From Angiostrongylus vasorum (Eukaryota; Nematoda; Chromadorea; Rhabditida; Metastrongylidae): a stretch of 64,000 bases of DNA. This document shows positions 23,441 through 34,940 of this stretch, in pieces. Location of the stretch: the NCBI GenBank assembly GCA_018806985.1, contig JADANN010000461.1, positions 2,503,276 to 2,567,275 on the forward strand, in the 5' to 3' direction. How positions within the stretch are numbered: position 1 is the first letter of the stretch; each line of letters begins with the position of its first letter. The notes under the pieces were generated by a model, which worked only from the letters and a program-made list of their open reading frames with translations, was not told the DNA's origin and searched no databases. A program made the translations under genes and the position numbers.

Positions 23441-25150
23441 ACGTTGTCGGTTATTCTATGAAGTTGAAGCTGTTATTTTTAGTTTGAAATCTTGTTGTGA
23501 TACTTTTTTCTCGTTTTTTTCCCGCAAACCAATCAAACGCTACTTTCGAGTAATGAAAAATTGCATGGAGTCGGGCTCTTTTCACCATAATCCCACGGCC
23601 TTCCTCCACTAGCACACAAAACTCCTCCGCCACTTTACTCCGTTCTAGATGTTTCAAACCAACGGAAATCATCAGTCGTAGTCACTTCTTCGTTCTCATT
23701 CAGTTCTTTGCTGTTTTGTAACCTCTCATTAGTTCCAGGTCAACTGAATCACTCTCAACCCCTTTTACATTATCATTCATGCTTTCTTCCTCGCTTAATA
23801 TTTCTTCAGATCACTTATTTGGCATTATTTCCTACTTTCTTGTGCTCGTTTTTTCACCTTTAACCTATAACTTCCCATTTTGTTGAAACGTTTTGGGACA
23901 TTTTTACCCAATATTTCGCTTTGGATAGAATAATCTCATGGACTTGTCCCTTGATTCATAGAACTTCATTGTTTAATGAGAACTACTTTATTCGTTTTTC
24001 TTCCATAATGGGTTTATAGAGGTTTTGAAGAGTTCTAGAGAATTTATTCAATTATAAAGAAGTTTCTTCTCGTTCCTTGCCTTATGTCAATTTAATTCAA
24101 TGCTCCTTCATCCAGTTTTAGAATGAAATTAGCGCTCTCATGGGCTTTATATAACTGTTTACAAAGAAATCGCACCCAATTTATGCTTTCTGAGCAGCCA
24201 TTCGGATTGCTGTGAAATCCTTAATGAAGTTCAGCAGTCCTCTACTAATTTTTGGTAGGGTTAACTACTAGCTATCTTATAATGGTTTGTATTCTGTTAG
24301 TTATCTCATGCTACCTGCTTTAACCCTTACGTCACGACGTGACCTCTATAGAAGTCATACGATGCGAAAGTGATAACTGCTTACGATTTAACAAAGCTCG
24401 TTTAATAGGGAGCAATTTTATTAGTTGCAATAAAAAGCTACTAGAATCTTGAAAGCCTTACTTATAAGATTAAGCTCTCCTATTTTTACCGTGAGAACAT
24501 TCTGGCTTTCTGGAACCCACAATATTTACTTTTTTCACATTTCTGCTTCAAAGGTCATGCTTCGGACGCAAAAGTGACGAAAGAATTCTCTTTGACGGGA
24601 CACGATGGTGGCCCACAAAGTATCCTTGGTGTTTGCGGGTGCCGCTTTAACATTGAAAATTCTATGACTTTTAAACTCCATTTTTAGTCTTTCGAAAATC
24701 CGATTCTAAACATATTTGAATCTGCAGGTATATCGCATAAAATTATCGATCAGTGTTGGAGACTAAAGTCACTTTCACGAATCCGTAAAACCCTGGATAC
24801 CTGAAATACATTATTGGTCGAGAAATTATCGTCACTCACCGAAAGATCAGTGTCGCTCCGAAAGGGTTAAAACATATTCAAGAAAAGAAGCTATCAGTTC
24901 AAAACAATGTTTCTATTCCATGTTTTTTGAAAACTTCTTCTAAGCTCTACTCGATTAGTTCCATTCAAAATTAGAACTACTATCTGACGAGGAGAGAAAT
25001 TTGTCCCAAATTTTTTATAGATATTAGCATTTCACAACGTTTACTTGTCAGTCAAACTTCTCTTAACATCCATGGTAAATTTGAGATTTGTTGAAAGTCG
25101 AACCTTGGCTTCAATACAGGGGTCTGAGGGGTCCGCAGTAAGAGATAAAA
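23441..25150. other. upstream region of the calmodulin-like gene, unassigned
   Basis: No repeat or exon could be supported. Regulatory sequence for the calmodulin-like gene is expected here or between the SINE-B copy and the start, but no defined motif was identified. Confidence 0.45.
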
Positions 25151-25158
25151 CAAACTGT

Positions 25159-25369
25159 CAACTTATATATTCATTCGCTGTTACAGTTTTTCACGGCGGG
25201 GTGTTATGTGTGATACAAAGACAATGATGCTGAGTTATTTGCAAAACTCTGGACCGTAGGTGTCTGCGGTGGGGGACGAACGCGCTATTACCCTTTTCGG
25301 AGGCTAACGCGTTCACCACCACACCATGCGGGTCCTTCATTTCGCCTGTCCCCTCAGCTAGTTCTAAAG
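25159..25369 (-). repeat. SINE-B copy 9
   Basis: TTTTTCACGGCGGGGTGTTATG, CAATGATGCTGAGTTATTTGC, GTGTCTGCGGTGGG and CCTCAGCTAGTTCTA. CAAACTGT occurs on both sides (25151-25158, 25370-25377) as a possible 8 bp target duplication. It lies about 90 bases upstream of the calmodulin-like start. Confidence 0.75.
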
Positions 25370-25446
25370 CAAACTGTATCATTGGAACTTATTAGACGAA
25401 GAGTTTTTACTTTAATTATTACTATATGGGACTATGTATTCTGAAG

Positions 25447-25455
25447 TTTATAGGT
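25447..25455 (+). promoter_or_regulatory. candidate trans-splice acceptor upstream of the calmodulin-like start
   Basis: A pyrimidine/A-rich TTTATAG ends 2 bases before the ATG of the calmodulin-like gene. It matches the acceptors of this gene's internal introns (CTTTATAG, ATTTTAG, TTTAG). Nematode genes often receive a spliced leader at such a site. Alternatively it is an ordinary acceptor following an unseen upstream exon. Confidence 0.4.
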
Positions 25456-28400
25456 ATGACATCAAATCGTGAAATGCACCGTCAGTGTACCAATAATTCT
25501 GCTTCAAGTGAAACAGAAGAGTTCACACAAGAAGAACTTCAGGAATTCGCTCAAGCTTTCAAAGTAAACATTCTTCTTTTCGTTTTCTGATGCTAATGAA
25601 AACGAAAGTGTTTTCTATCTCTTTATAGATGTTCGACAGAGACGGTAATGGAACGATGAATATCAAAGAACTTGGTATAGCGATGAGAACACTGGGCATG
25701 AATCCTACCGAAGAAGAACTCCAGGTCAAATTTATTTAAAAAATCACGGCAAGTACATAAGTGTTTAGTGTGTCACTTTCATCAACTGGAGGCTCTTTCC
25801 CGATTTTAGTCCCTCTGTACCTCAGTGTTTAGAAAAGTCTTATAATACATATGGGGTCATTCTTTCGATTCCTTCTCATGTGGTGGACAAATTAGTGCTA
25901 GGTTCGTGTGATCGATTGAAAAACAATGATTTGATGTATGATGGGATCCAAGAAGTCGTTAAAACAAACTAGACATTCATTTACCACCACGACGCTACAC
26001 ATGAAGTCGAATGCATGGCGTATCCCAAGACGATTAAATAGCGCGAACGCTTGAGCCTCTATTCTTCGTTGGGTTAAATTCAAGGGCTACCTAGAAATAT
26101 AAACCTAGTAAAAGTAAGCCTAGTAAAAAAAAGTTTCCAATTTCAAGGTTCTCTTAACTACCAAAGGTTTTTCAATCATTACATCATCGTAGTCCACTGC
26201 AAAATCTTAATGGATAGAATAAAAATGTACAGCTGACATTTGTTTAGTACTTGCTAAACACTGCACAAAATCTCAGTGACAAGGCTAGCTTGTTTTCGTT
26301 TCTTTCGCGGAATGCCTGCCATTTATTCGAGTATTCGAATTCGAATATTCGATTTGAGCAGTAGTCAACGATATAGGACGATGTTAATCAACGAATTTTA
26401 GAATATGGTTAATGAATACGATGTGGACGGTAATGGAAAGATTGATTTTGGTGAATTCTGTAAGATGATGAAGGAGATGAATAAGGAGACCGACCAGGAA
26501 CTTATTCGACTCGCTTTCAAGTAAGTTTAAGGTTCATATTGCATACTGATTCCAGTCATCTCGTTGTCATTATGGGAAAGAATGGCAGAAGGTGAAACGG
26601 AGAAGAGCTTTTCACACACCAAAACGTGTATTGGTTAAAAGAACTGTTTTGTTTCGGTCCTCATTTCATTTTTTTGTTTAGAGATGTCTTTCATTCTCCT
26701 TATTTTATTTAGTAATATTTTTCAATGCTCAGCAATAAGAAAAAATTAGGGAAAACCCGTAGTACGAGATGATATGAAAAGCTACTTTCCTTTGCTCTTG
26801 ATTGTTTTCCTTTGTTTTTTGTTCGGTGGATGCTTTCCTTTTGGTTACACCGACCCAAAAATTGTACAATATCTTCCTTCAGAGCTTCGTTTCCTATCGG
26901 TCATTCTGTCTTTTCATAATAGATGTAGTTATTAAGTGTGAAACAACCACAATGATGCTGAGATATTTGCAAAACTTCGGACCGCAGATGTCTGTGGAGG
27001 AGAACGAAAGCGCTATTACCCTTTCCAGGGGGCTAACGCGTTCACCATCACACCGTGCTGGTCGTTCGTTTCGTCTGTCTCTCAACTAGTTCTATCGATT
27101 AGTGCCATCAGCAATCACCCATCAACGGGTTGTTCTAGGGAGCCCAAATCGGCAACGAACCCAGTTAAGCTAGTGCTGTAGTCGAAATCACAATTATAAT
27201 AGGCAGTAAATAAAAAGTTAACATTGGTGTAGTTATTTCAAAAGCTATCGCATGCGTTGCAAACTAACCGAGTATCCAACTAATTTGTTTCTCAGTTAAA
27301 CAAAAAAGCATTTCCATGGGATTACAGTGTGAAGGCCGTTCTCATGGGGGGCGATTAGTATTAAGCAGCCAATTGGTGGTGTAACGATGTGGTATGTCAT
27401 CGACCAGATGTTAGTTGGGAATGTGAGGGAGAACAAAAAACAAATCAAAAGACAGCTAGAAACCTGTGAGATGCAGCTAAATCTAGTGGATAATATCCCA
27501 CTCCCTTCTCTAACTGATTGTCTTAAAACCTTCCGCATATACTATATTTTTTTACATTTTATTTATTTTTTCATGAATACCCTTGACTTCTACAACCATT
27601 GGAACGGACCAGTTCTGGATCGTTCCAAATGAACAGACCATATCGACCCGAACATACCAAGTTAAGCTATAAAAAAAAGCTGGAAACAAACGGTCCTAGG
27701 TGGAAAGTGCCATGAAACCGTATTCTCCGGCATCTCTGATGACTGCCTGTCAATAGGTGGCAATTTTAGATTGATATAAGTTAGCTCAGATCATAATTTT
27801 GCAGAGTTATTTGCAAAACTCTGGACCGTTGGTGTCTGCGGAGGGGACCGAACACGTTACTACCCATTCAGAGGCCTAACACGTTCCACCACACCATGCG
27901 AGTCCTTCGTCTCGCCTATCTCTCGGCCGTGTTATTGATCTATAAGCGCTACTAGCAACCACCCGTTAAGAGTATTGATCTGGGGAGCACAGATCGGCAT
28001 GAACCCAGTTAAACTGTAGCTATGGTATAAATCACAATGTCGTCAATTTTTATTTATTTTTTATTGAAGTAGAAATTGATGGCGTTAGCTCAGACCATGT
28101 GATGTTTACAGAAGTTGCAAATGACAGATATGAAGCAAGCGAGTGCCAGTTCAATGTGAACAAACCTTGTTACAATTATGTTAAGTGAAGTAGCTTTAAC
28201 GACCCATTTTATCATTCCCACGCGTTCAGGGCGCATACATAAAGGTTTTTCTTTCTTCTAGTGAGATTTCCTGCTTTCAGTTTTAAATCACCAGGCAAAC
28301 AGATTTTTAAACCAATTGTCTTAGGGTTTTCGACAAGGATGGTAATGGATTCATCACCGCTCAAGAGTTTAAACACTTTATGACGACCATGGGTGAGCGT

Positions 28401-30407
28401 TTCACTGAAGAGGAAGTTGATGAGATCATTAAGGAAGTGGACAAGGACGGCGATGAACAGGTGTGGTTGTAATATCCGTTTTTTAAACTGATTTATTACT
28501 AGTTTGGAATTCTGAGTAACAATATGAAAGCGTTGTTTACAACTCCTAACCTCCTGTTAGGCTTGAGTCATAGGCCATTTTTCTGACGAAGACCATTAAA
28601 TAGTGGTTTACTCGATTAAAAGTTGTTTTCATAATCGTTCAGGAAATGGTTTTCGATCAGCAATTATGACAACTGCGCTCCCGGTTTTCTTTCTTCTAAA
28701 ACCGGATTTGTCCTCTAGTTCCCTATGGCGGTGGATGTTAGTAATTTCACGTCTAAAATAACTTGCAATAGCTAGCCAATATGTTAATAGGATGGATAAT
28801 TTAGTAGCTTATGCTTCGCTTGAGAAGAAACCACCAATCCCACATCCAATGGTGTAAAGCCATATAGGGTAGTACTGGGTAGTTAGATGTGGTGGACGGA
28901 TTCTCTTCTTCGTTTTTTGTCACAATAGGTCCTTCATTGGTGCCATACTTCGAAGCCTCTAAATTGATTAATTAAGTCTTTACATGGATAAAGGATAGAG
29001 CTCTCGGTGTTGATCATTCTCTGAGTTATACCTTTAGAGTTGATTGAATGCATATCTGGCGTATAAAATGGTTTGCGATGGCCCAGACATGTCCGGTACG
29101 AATTTTTCGACTCCGGATGAATAGAGGGCTTAATGAACCAGGAGCGGCGGATTGAACCCTTATGAATTGCAGAGGGCTTTTGTCCAGTGCACTAGACACT
29201 CCACTCGTGTGAAATGAATGAAAATGAACAGTATTAATCTAACGATAAAAAACATGGCGTCATAAATCAGTGTAGGCACAAGCAATATAGTTACTACTAA
29301 CATCAATACGCAAACATAATACAAAGGATAAAGAAGAACAACAGGAAAGCGCTTCTGCAATTGGGAGTGATTATGTAGTACGTAAAAAGAGAGATGTCAA
29401 ATAGCACTACCCTAAGAAGAACAATGGTCCGATAGAAATGAAACGTACAATTGTTCTAGCAAAAAAAATAAAAGCGCTCGATGTTGATTTATTGATCAGT
29501 GGTATGGCATCCGTTCAATTCTATTCAGAGCAGAGTTAACTCCAACATGTATGCTTAAATTCTAAACCCTAACACTTGACATGTTCACTTCAATACTTAC
29601 TGATGTCAAGATGGTTTTTTGATGACTGCTGACAGACTAGTGTACTCGAAGAAGTTATTTTTCAAGGGTCATTTCATTTCTGAGATTTTCTCGAATTAAA
29701 CAATGAAGCTGAAATTTTTGAAACTACTGTAGCAGGCTAGTAAGCCTAACAGCTGAAACATCAGAGACACATTTGAGCATAGCACTATGTTGCCCTGGAC
29801 GATGTTCCGCTGTGCAATCACCTTACTGTTCGCAATACGAGCTTTGACGAAATAGAGAGACAAATTAAGAATTTCAGTTTTCCTGAAAAGTAGAATTTTG
29901 ACGACTAAATGAAGCTCACCTAGAAGTACTGATAGAGGCAGATGATAAGAATCTTAATAACTCGATGAATAACAGGTGGTGCAAAACACTACTACTTTAT
30001 GATAGGATAAATGGCTAGACCCCACTGGTTTTTTAGTTTTAACTTATTGTTTACTGCCTACTCTTTTTAACGGCAGGGGTACATTGCGAAATATAACTTT
30101 AATGATGCTGAGATATTTGCAAAACTCCGGACCGCAGGTGTCTGCGGTGGGGTCTGCGGAGTTTGCAATTATCTCAAGCATCACTAAAGTTGTTTTTTAG
30201 TCTCAAATTCGACAGCTTTTCAAGCAGAACTCGAAGATGCTGCACTAAAAGTATTTTCTTACCCAAACCTGTTTAAATTAATTGATTACATGTTATTGTT
30301 TTTAGATTGATTACGAAGAATTTGTACAAATGATCGCTCCAATCGTCTCTGAAGGCAACAAAGATGATCCGTTTGCCGAGCCACCATCATCGGGAACAAC
30401 AAGATGA
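25456..30407 (+). CDS. cal-4: calmodulin-like four-EF-hand protein, five coding exons
   Basis: Spliced gene with coding exons 25456-25563, 25629-25724, 26402-26520, 28325-28460 and 30306-30407 (introns 65, 677, 1804 and 1845 bases, all GT-AG). It encodes 186 aa and the frame is open throughout. EF-hand loops are at residues 39-50 ([12 protein letters not shown]), 75-86 ([12 protein letters not shown]), 111-122 ([12 protein letters not shown]) and 147-158; the last loop has Glu instead of Gly at position 6. Family knowledge: a cytosolic Ca2+ sensor that binds target helices. It is longer than true calmodulin (about 149 aa), with a Ser/Thr/Asn-rich 22-residue N-terminal extension and a 20-residue polar, Pro-containing tail. 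The start was chosen because the ATG lies 2 bases after a TTTATAG acceptor-like site (25447-25453), suggesting spliced-leader trans-splicing; an upstream coding exon cannot be excluded. Introns 2-4 contain SINE copies. The symbol is from memory of Caenorhabditis CAL paralogues, so the paralogue assignment is tentative; the family call is secure. Confidence 0.93.
26000..26066 (+). repeat. SINE-A 3' fragment in calmodulin-like intron 2
   Basis: ATGAAGTCGAATGCATGGCG and CGATTAAATAGCGCGAACGC match the SINE-A 3' region. Confidence 0.5.
26920..27225 (-). repeat. SINE-B copy 10 in calmodulin-like intron 3
   Basis: Long minus copy: AATGATGCTGAGATATTTGC, CTCAACTAGTTCTATCGAT, CCCAAATCGGCAACGAACCC. It ends in AGGCAGTAAATAAAAAGTT in + orientation, so both ends carry the tail motif in inverted arrangement. 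Confidence 0.8.
27790..28045 (-). repeat. SINE-B copy 11 in calmodulin-like intron 3
   Basis: GAGTTATTTGCAAAACTCTG, TTGGTGTCTGCGG, GATCTGGGGAGCACAGATCGG, CATGAACCCAGTTAAACTG and ATAAATCACAATG; the tail is truncated. Confidence 0.78.
28986..29210 (-). repeat. SINE-A copy 7 in calmodulin-like intron 4
   Basis: AAGGATAGAGCTCTCGGTGT, GATTGAATGCATATCTGGCG, AGACATGTCC and GTCCAGTGCACTAGACACTCC. A diverged full-length copy on minus. Confidence 0.72.
29468..29560 (-). repeat. SINE-A 3' fragment in calmodulin-like intron 4 (weak)
   Basis: AAGCGCTCGATGTTGATTTA and GGCATCCGTTCAATTC resemble the SINE-A 3' end in reverse. Confidence 0.38.
30038..30191. repeat. SINE-B copy 12, fold-back form in calmodulin-like intron 4
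   Basis: Flanked by GTTTTTTAGT at 30028-30037 and 30192-30201 (10 bp target duplication). A minus tail and body (TTTACTGCC, AATGATGCTGAGATATTTGC) is followed at about 30152 by an inverted arm (GCGGAGTTTGCAATTATCTC). It sits about 115 bases upstream of the last coding exon. Confidence 0.8.
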
Positions 30408-31139
30408 CCTTTCAGTGTAGCTCCTTTGATCTTTTCCAATCTCATCTTGCCAAAATGTGTACAAAACATGTGGTGCCTAATGTTCCGCCTGAAAAAAATC
30501 GTCAACACATTCTGGGTGTTGTCGCCTTGTCGTAGATTCGGGACGAGTTTTGTTGATTACTGGTTTCTAACAAGGAACTTCTGGCTGCTTTCTAACACTA
30601 ATTTTTTTAAAAGCGCTGATGAAAATCAGGTCATTAAGTTCGGTGACCAGTTCGATATCTTCAAGTTGCTGGAATTTCCGGAAAAGACTGAAATCCTGAG
30701 GTTTATTGCTCTCGTTGCGTTCTTGTCGTTATTGAATTTTTCTTCGTGAATTCCTACTAGTTATCGCTAACATTTATCACCATTAGTTAAGGAATGCCAT
30801 CAGTCGCGTTGTAGCTACTTTGCGAAATAGCAAAACTATTTATTTTTGGTTTGAACTCGTTCAGTGAATTCAGCATAGAAGTATATCCACTGCCTTATAG
30901 CTTCATGCGCAATCAAATCCACAAATATCTCGATAACTGTCATCTGAACGAGTACTGCCAAAACCATTCGGATGAGGAGAACAGGGTGGCATCACAACGA
31001 AGTCAAGCCGATCGTGGGTTAATCGCACGTCAGTTTATAAGAATAACGTGAAACGGGAAATTTTCATCCTTCGAACGTCTTCGAATATTTATATATATAT
31101 GATGAATATTTTTCAGAAAAATAAGAAAACGACAGACAA
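30408..31139 (+). other. probable 3' untranslated region of the calmodulin-like gene
   Basis: Follows the TGA at 30405-30407 with no clear AATAAA before the F repeat. The 107-codon ORF at 30426-30749 starts just after the stop and has no recognisable product. Confidence 0.4.
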
Positions 31140-31715
31140 ATTGTCACATTTGTCACCAATCTAATATGTTTAGCGCCCATTCTGCAAGATCTGCTGCTGC
31201 TTTAAACCCAAATCTAAGCGAGATACATAGACAAAATTCTGATAAAATGACATGGGCCTTGACGAAAGACTGCAAACAATGTGTTTCCATTAATGATGAG
31301 GATTTTACGGGCTTTCCAACTAACTCGTCAAAAAGCAATAACCATTACTAAGAACAACAATTTTAAATGCTGTTAGTGTACTATACCTCTGATGGCTTGA
31401 GTTGTACGTCCGTCAATCTTTTTGTAGGAACGTTCCCGAATACCCTACGACTTTCCCACGAGATTTCGTTTTTCTTTTTTGATAACACATAAAATGCTCG
31501 TTTATTTATTTGTGTGCTAACAACATAAATAGGAATTGTACATTGGGTTTTTAATAGAACTGAAAACTGTCAGGTTAAAATTGTACATTCCAGTGCCATT
31601 CCTCTAAATGTTGATCTCTGACGTATTTGTACATATTTTTTTCTGCATTTTCTATTTTTCTAAACAATGTATTTTACCTTGGAATGAATAAACATTGAAA
31701 ATTGATTCCTGTTTT
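31140..31715 (+). repeat. F repeat single arm, downstream of the calmodulin-like gene
   Basis: It shares CCAACTAACTCGTC, CTATACCTCTGATGGC, TGTAGGAACGTTCCCGAATA and ACATTGAAAATTGA with F copies 1 and 2 but lacks the inverted partner. It contains AATAAA at 31687-31692, so it could supply the poly(A) signal of the calmodulin-like transcript if its 3' UTR is about 1.3 kb; no nearer AATAAA was seen. Confidence 0.55.
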
Positions 31716-31774
31716 TAAAAAAAGATATGGTGAAGTGCATTGATACGGTAAGGGAAAACTCTAGAGCGATATCG

Positions 31775-32112
31775 TCAATTTTTATTTCCTGCTTATTAAT
31801 TTTTAATGGCAGGGTGTTATGTGAAACATAACCATAATCTTGATGGGACGACGTTGTGATTTATACTATAGCTTGAGTTTAACTGGGGTTCATCTCGAAT
31901 TGTGCTCCCCAGAAGATCAATCCCGTTGACGGGTGACTGGTGATAGCACCAATAGGTGAATAACACGGCTGAGAGTCAGGTGAAACGAAGGACTCGCATG
32001 GTGTGGTGGTGGATGCGTTAGCCGCGGGAAAGGGTAATAACGTGTTCGGTCGGTCCCCACCGCAGACACCAGCTGTCCGGAGTTTTGCAAATATCTCAGC
32101 GACATTATGGTT
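31775..32112 (+). repeat. SINE-B copy 13 (inverted tail plus + copy)
   Basis: 31775-31835 is a minus tail (TTTTTAATGGCAGGGTGTTAT). From about 31850 a + copy runs from GTTGTGATTTATACTATAGC through GATCAATCCCGTTGACGGG, GCATGGTGTGGTGGTGGATG and GGAGTTTTGCAAATATCTCA. Confidence 0.78.
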
Positions 32113-32274
32113 CTAAAGAGATATTCAATTTGTTTCGATAAATACAAAGCAAAGAAATCCACACATGGACAAATATATGGTTCTGATATTAGAAAGATTA
32201 GACATCGATAAGCAACAGAAGTGTGAGTCATATTTAAGTTGCGCGTATAGTCTTGGATCTATAAAAAAACCTTA

Positions 32275-32654
32275 ATTGGATACTCGCACGGTCCGTCCTC
32301 ACTGGTTGAGCGAGCTGCACCATAATTTCCACTTTTTTTTCAGAGTTTGCTGGTTGAGTCGTTGTTGTCTCCTGGAGTTCCGAGATCAGCCTATCCAAAT
32401 TCTACCCCAGGTCGCGACCCCATGCAGTCGCCGTCATTGTCGACCACAGGGAGATTTACCACCACGCAACTAGTTTGATACCAGGACGGTGGTGGGCCCT
32501 GGTACTGGTCCACTCTTAGCTGGGCTTGCTGATGGAAACGCCGGACTTCTCACCTTGGGAAACTCTGAAGGAGGGATGAATTCCGTCGCTGTACATCGCA
32601 GCTACAAACCCAAGAGCACCTCCTGGTCACGATGAGACTGTAAACCGTGTGAGG
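32275..32654 (-). repeat. SINE-C copy 4
   Basis: TTGGATACTCGCACGGTCCG, TTGCTGGTTGAG, GGGAGATTTACCACCACGC, GGTACTGGTCCACTCTTAGC, GATGGAAACGCCGGACTTC and CACGATGAGACTGTAAACC. An RTE-A fragment follows. Confidence 0.78.
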
Positions 32655-32661
32655 CACCCAA

Positions 32662-32768
32662 GCTTCTCAAAATCACGATGATTGCACTCCGACACCCAGG
32701 CGGAACAGTTACAGCTTGCAAGGCAATGGAGAAAACTATTAACGAATGTACGAGTTCGAAGCCAAACT
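32662..32768 (+). repeat. RTE-A fragment
   Basis: The stretch with CACTCCGACACCCAGGCGGA and ACAGTTACAGC...CAATGGAGAAAA matches 34272-34360 of RTE-A copy 1 (the region between endonuclease and RT). It directly follows the SINE-C copy at 32275-32654. Confidence 0.6.
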
Positions 32769-33330
32769 GAGGTTCCGAGTCCTGCTCATATTTTGGCATC
32801 ATTTTTTGTTGTACTTCACATCATACGCTGTCGTGGGAAATGAACGATAGGTAGTAAATAAAGGCTAGCAATTAATAATAAGATTACTGTGATGAATTCC
32901 TCCTCTTGTAATAGTTTTTCAAGAACAACCAAAAAAAGGCCCAACATAAAATTTTCGGCTGGGAGAGTAATGACATCCATTCAATGTCGCCTGTGACTTC
33001 GGAGAAGAATTGTTCCTCGGAACATGAGACAGTAGAGGAGTTTTTCCTCAACATGACTTTGCCCATGAACATCGATTCATTCGAACAACGAACAACACAA
33101 TCGCACCCTTACGATTGAAGAGATGTGTATCAATACGGGCTTGACAATACTCGTCGTTTGCGCGCCGATATCAAACTATGACGAAGAAGAAGCCGAAACG
33201 TTCTATATGGACCGTCTACAAAGAAGAATATACATTCTTCAAGGTTATCACTTAATAACTCGAAAGACCGACTTTCTATAAACCTCGGCATAGATAGTTG
33301 ATATATCCATTTGTATGATCTTGTAAACCG
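32769..33330. other. unassigned DNA between SINE-C/RTE-A and the mini-element pair
   Basis: Minus-strand ORFs of 62 and 79 codons lie here without recognisable motifs. Confidence 0.45.
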
Positions 33331-33552
33331 ACCTTCTTTAGCTGATGCGAGGTTGGTATAGGTCTTCATTGTCGTTGTCGTTGTTGTTTTTGTTGTTGTT
33401 GTTGTTGTTGTCCTTGTTGGTCGACGGCTGACGTTTCGGCCATTTCGCTTTCCTCAAAGCCGTGATGTTACGAGTCGGACTCAAAACATACAAAAAGAAA
33501 CGACGACAACGACAAAGAAGACCTATACCAACCTCGCATCAGCTAAAGAAGA
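33331..33552. mobile_element. inverted pair of Penelope-type mini-elements around a (GTT)n tract
   Basis: 33331-33480 is the reverse complement of the mini-element at 60668-60833, including CTTTAGCTGATGCGAGG, a (GTT/GTC)n tract at 33369-33415, GACGTTTCGGCC and the hairpin arm. 33505-33552 repeats the 3' part (GACCTATACCAACCTCGCAT, AGCTAAAGAAGATC) in + orientation. The unit therefore has long inverted ends. RTE-A copy 1 starts immediately downstream. Confidence 0.65.
33369..33415 (+). repeat. (GTT)n / (GTC GTT)n microsatellite
   Basis: Trinucleotide run within the inverted Penelope mini-element; the + copy at 60668-60833 has the corresponding AAC/GAC-rich tract. Confidence 0.9.
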
Positions 33553-33554
33553 TC

Positions 33555-34826
33555 CAACGTTGTTATTGGAGATTTTAACGCCAAGACTGGACTAAAAAGA
33601 ACGTCTGAAGAACATCACATTGGGACCCACGGACTAGTAGGGAACGGACAGGTTGAGCGGCTGTTCGAGTTTATCATGAGGACCAACACCATCCATGGTA
33701 ACTAGCAATTCCAGAAGGCCAACCCTCAAAGCTGGACGTGGAAATCTCCCAGTGGAAAGAATTATAACGAAATAGACTACATCACTGTAAATAGAAGGTC
33801 CTGCCTTACCGATGTTGCTGTTGACCCAAAATTCTACACGGGATCAGACGTTCGCCTCCTACGTGCAAAATTCCATTTTTCGCAAAAAAAGGAGAAAAAA
33901 GCCGGTAAATTCAAAACACGAGGTCCCAATGCAACCATAAACTGGGAGTTGTTCAATTCACTAGTCAGCTGTTGGGAAGACGCCGTTCTCTACAACATCG
34001 ACGAAGAATACGATCAGCTCATTCAACATTTTCACGGTAGCGCTATTAAAGCTGAGAGTTCGAAGGTCACCAATATCTCCAGAAATACTCGAACTGATAC
34101 GCCAGCGTGGAATCGCACGTGCTACAGACATCACCAACTAACTTCTGAACGTGCAAAACAGTGTAGACAGACAATAAAAGAAGATTTTAACGAGAGAAAA
34201 GCAGCATTATTGTTGAAGCTGCCGAGGCTGAGAAAAGCATTCGCAACTCCCACCAAAGCTTCGCCTTAAAACCGAGTTGATTACACTCTGACACCCAGAC
34301 GAAACAGTTACAGCGTCCAGAAAGCCAATGGAGAAAATCGCTCACGAATAGTACTCAGATCTCTTTAATAGTCATGTCGTCTTTTCGTCACATGAAATAA
34401 AGGAGGATGGATATGTTGTACCACCTGTTCTTCCTTCCGTAATCCGATATGTTATTTCGTCGGTGAAAAATTGAGCAGTCCCAGGTCCGAAAATGAGCAG
34501 ATCTGATCACCTAAAGAATCTTTTTTCCAGTCTTCATAAACCTACTGGTTCTGCTGTTCACATTTGACCCATCTGAATGCAAGGTCCCAACAGAATGGGA
34601 GACCAGCAAGAACGTGCTATTGTTCGAGAATGGTCACCTCTACGATATCGACAACTATCGTACAATCTGCTTGCTGTCTGTCGTCTGCAAACTTTTCACT
34701 CGAGTAGTCCTAAACATGATTAACAAAACACCGGACGAAGGCCAACAATGTGAGCAAGCAGGGTTTCGAAAAGGATTCAGTACGACGTTCCACATCCGCA
34801 CGATAACAAGCCTCATCTAAGTATCA
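33555..34826 (+). pseudogene. RTE-A LINE copy 1, partial
   Basis: Begins in the endonuclease (IGDFNAKTGL at about 33564), continues with NEIDYITVNRRS (33766-33801) and GSDVRLLRAKFHF, then the linker (33949-34269) and RT region 1 within 34614-34820 (LYDIDNYRTICLLSVVCKLF; EQAGFRKGFSTTFHIRTITSLI). It is cut at about 34826 by SINE-B tails, so RT motifs A-C are absent. Stops occur at about 33703 and elsewhere. The family is related to RTE-B but clearly distinct in sequence. Confidence 0.82.
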
Positions 34827-34835
34827 TGAAGGCCA

Positions 34836-34940
34836 TCACTTTTTATTTACTGCCTATTCTTTTTTAATGGCATACCACTATGTGAAATACTACCATAATG
34901 ATGCTGAGATATGTTAACTTTTCATTTACTGCCTATTACA
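34836..34940 (-). repeat. two SINE-B tail fragments
   Basis: TTTTTATTTACTGCCTATTC with AATGATGCTGAGATAT (34838-34913), then a second TTCATTTACTGCC (34920-34933). Together they truncate RTE-A copy 1. Confidence 0.65.

Noticed and set aside
30426..30749. 107-codon ORF directly after the calmodulin-like stop
   Set aside because: No recognisable domain, and it overlaps the expected 3' UTR; no splice signal links it to the upstream exons.
33369..33415. Possible CRISPR-like or coding polyvaline repeat
   Set aside because: A simple GTT trinucleotide tract inside a eukaryotic mini-element; no spacers.
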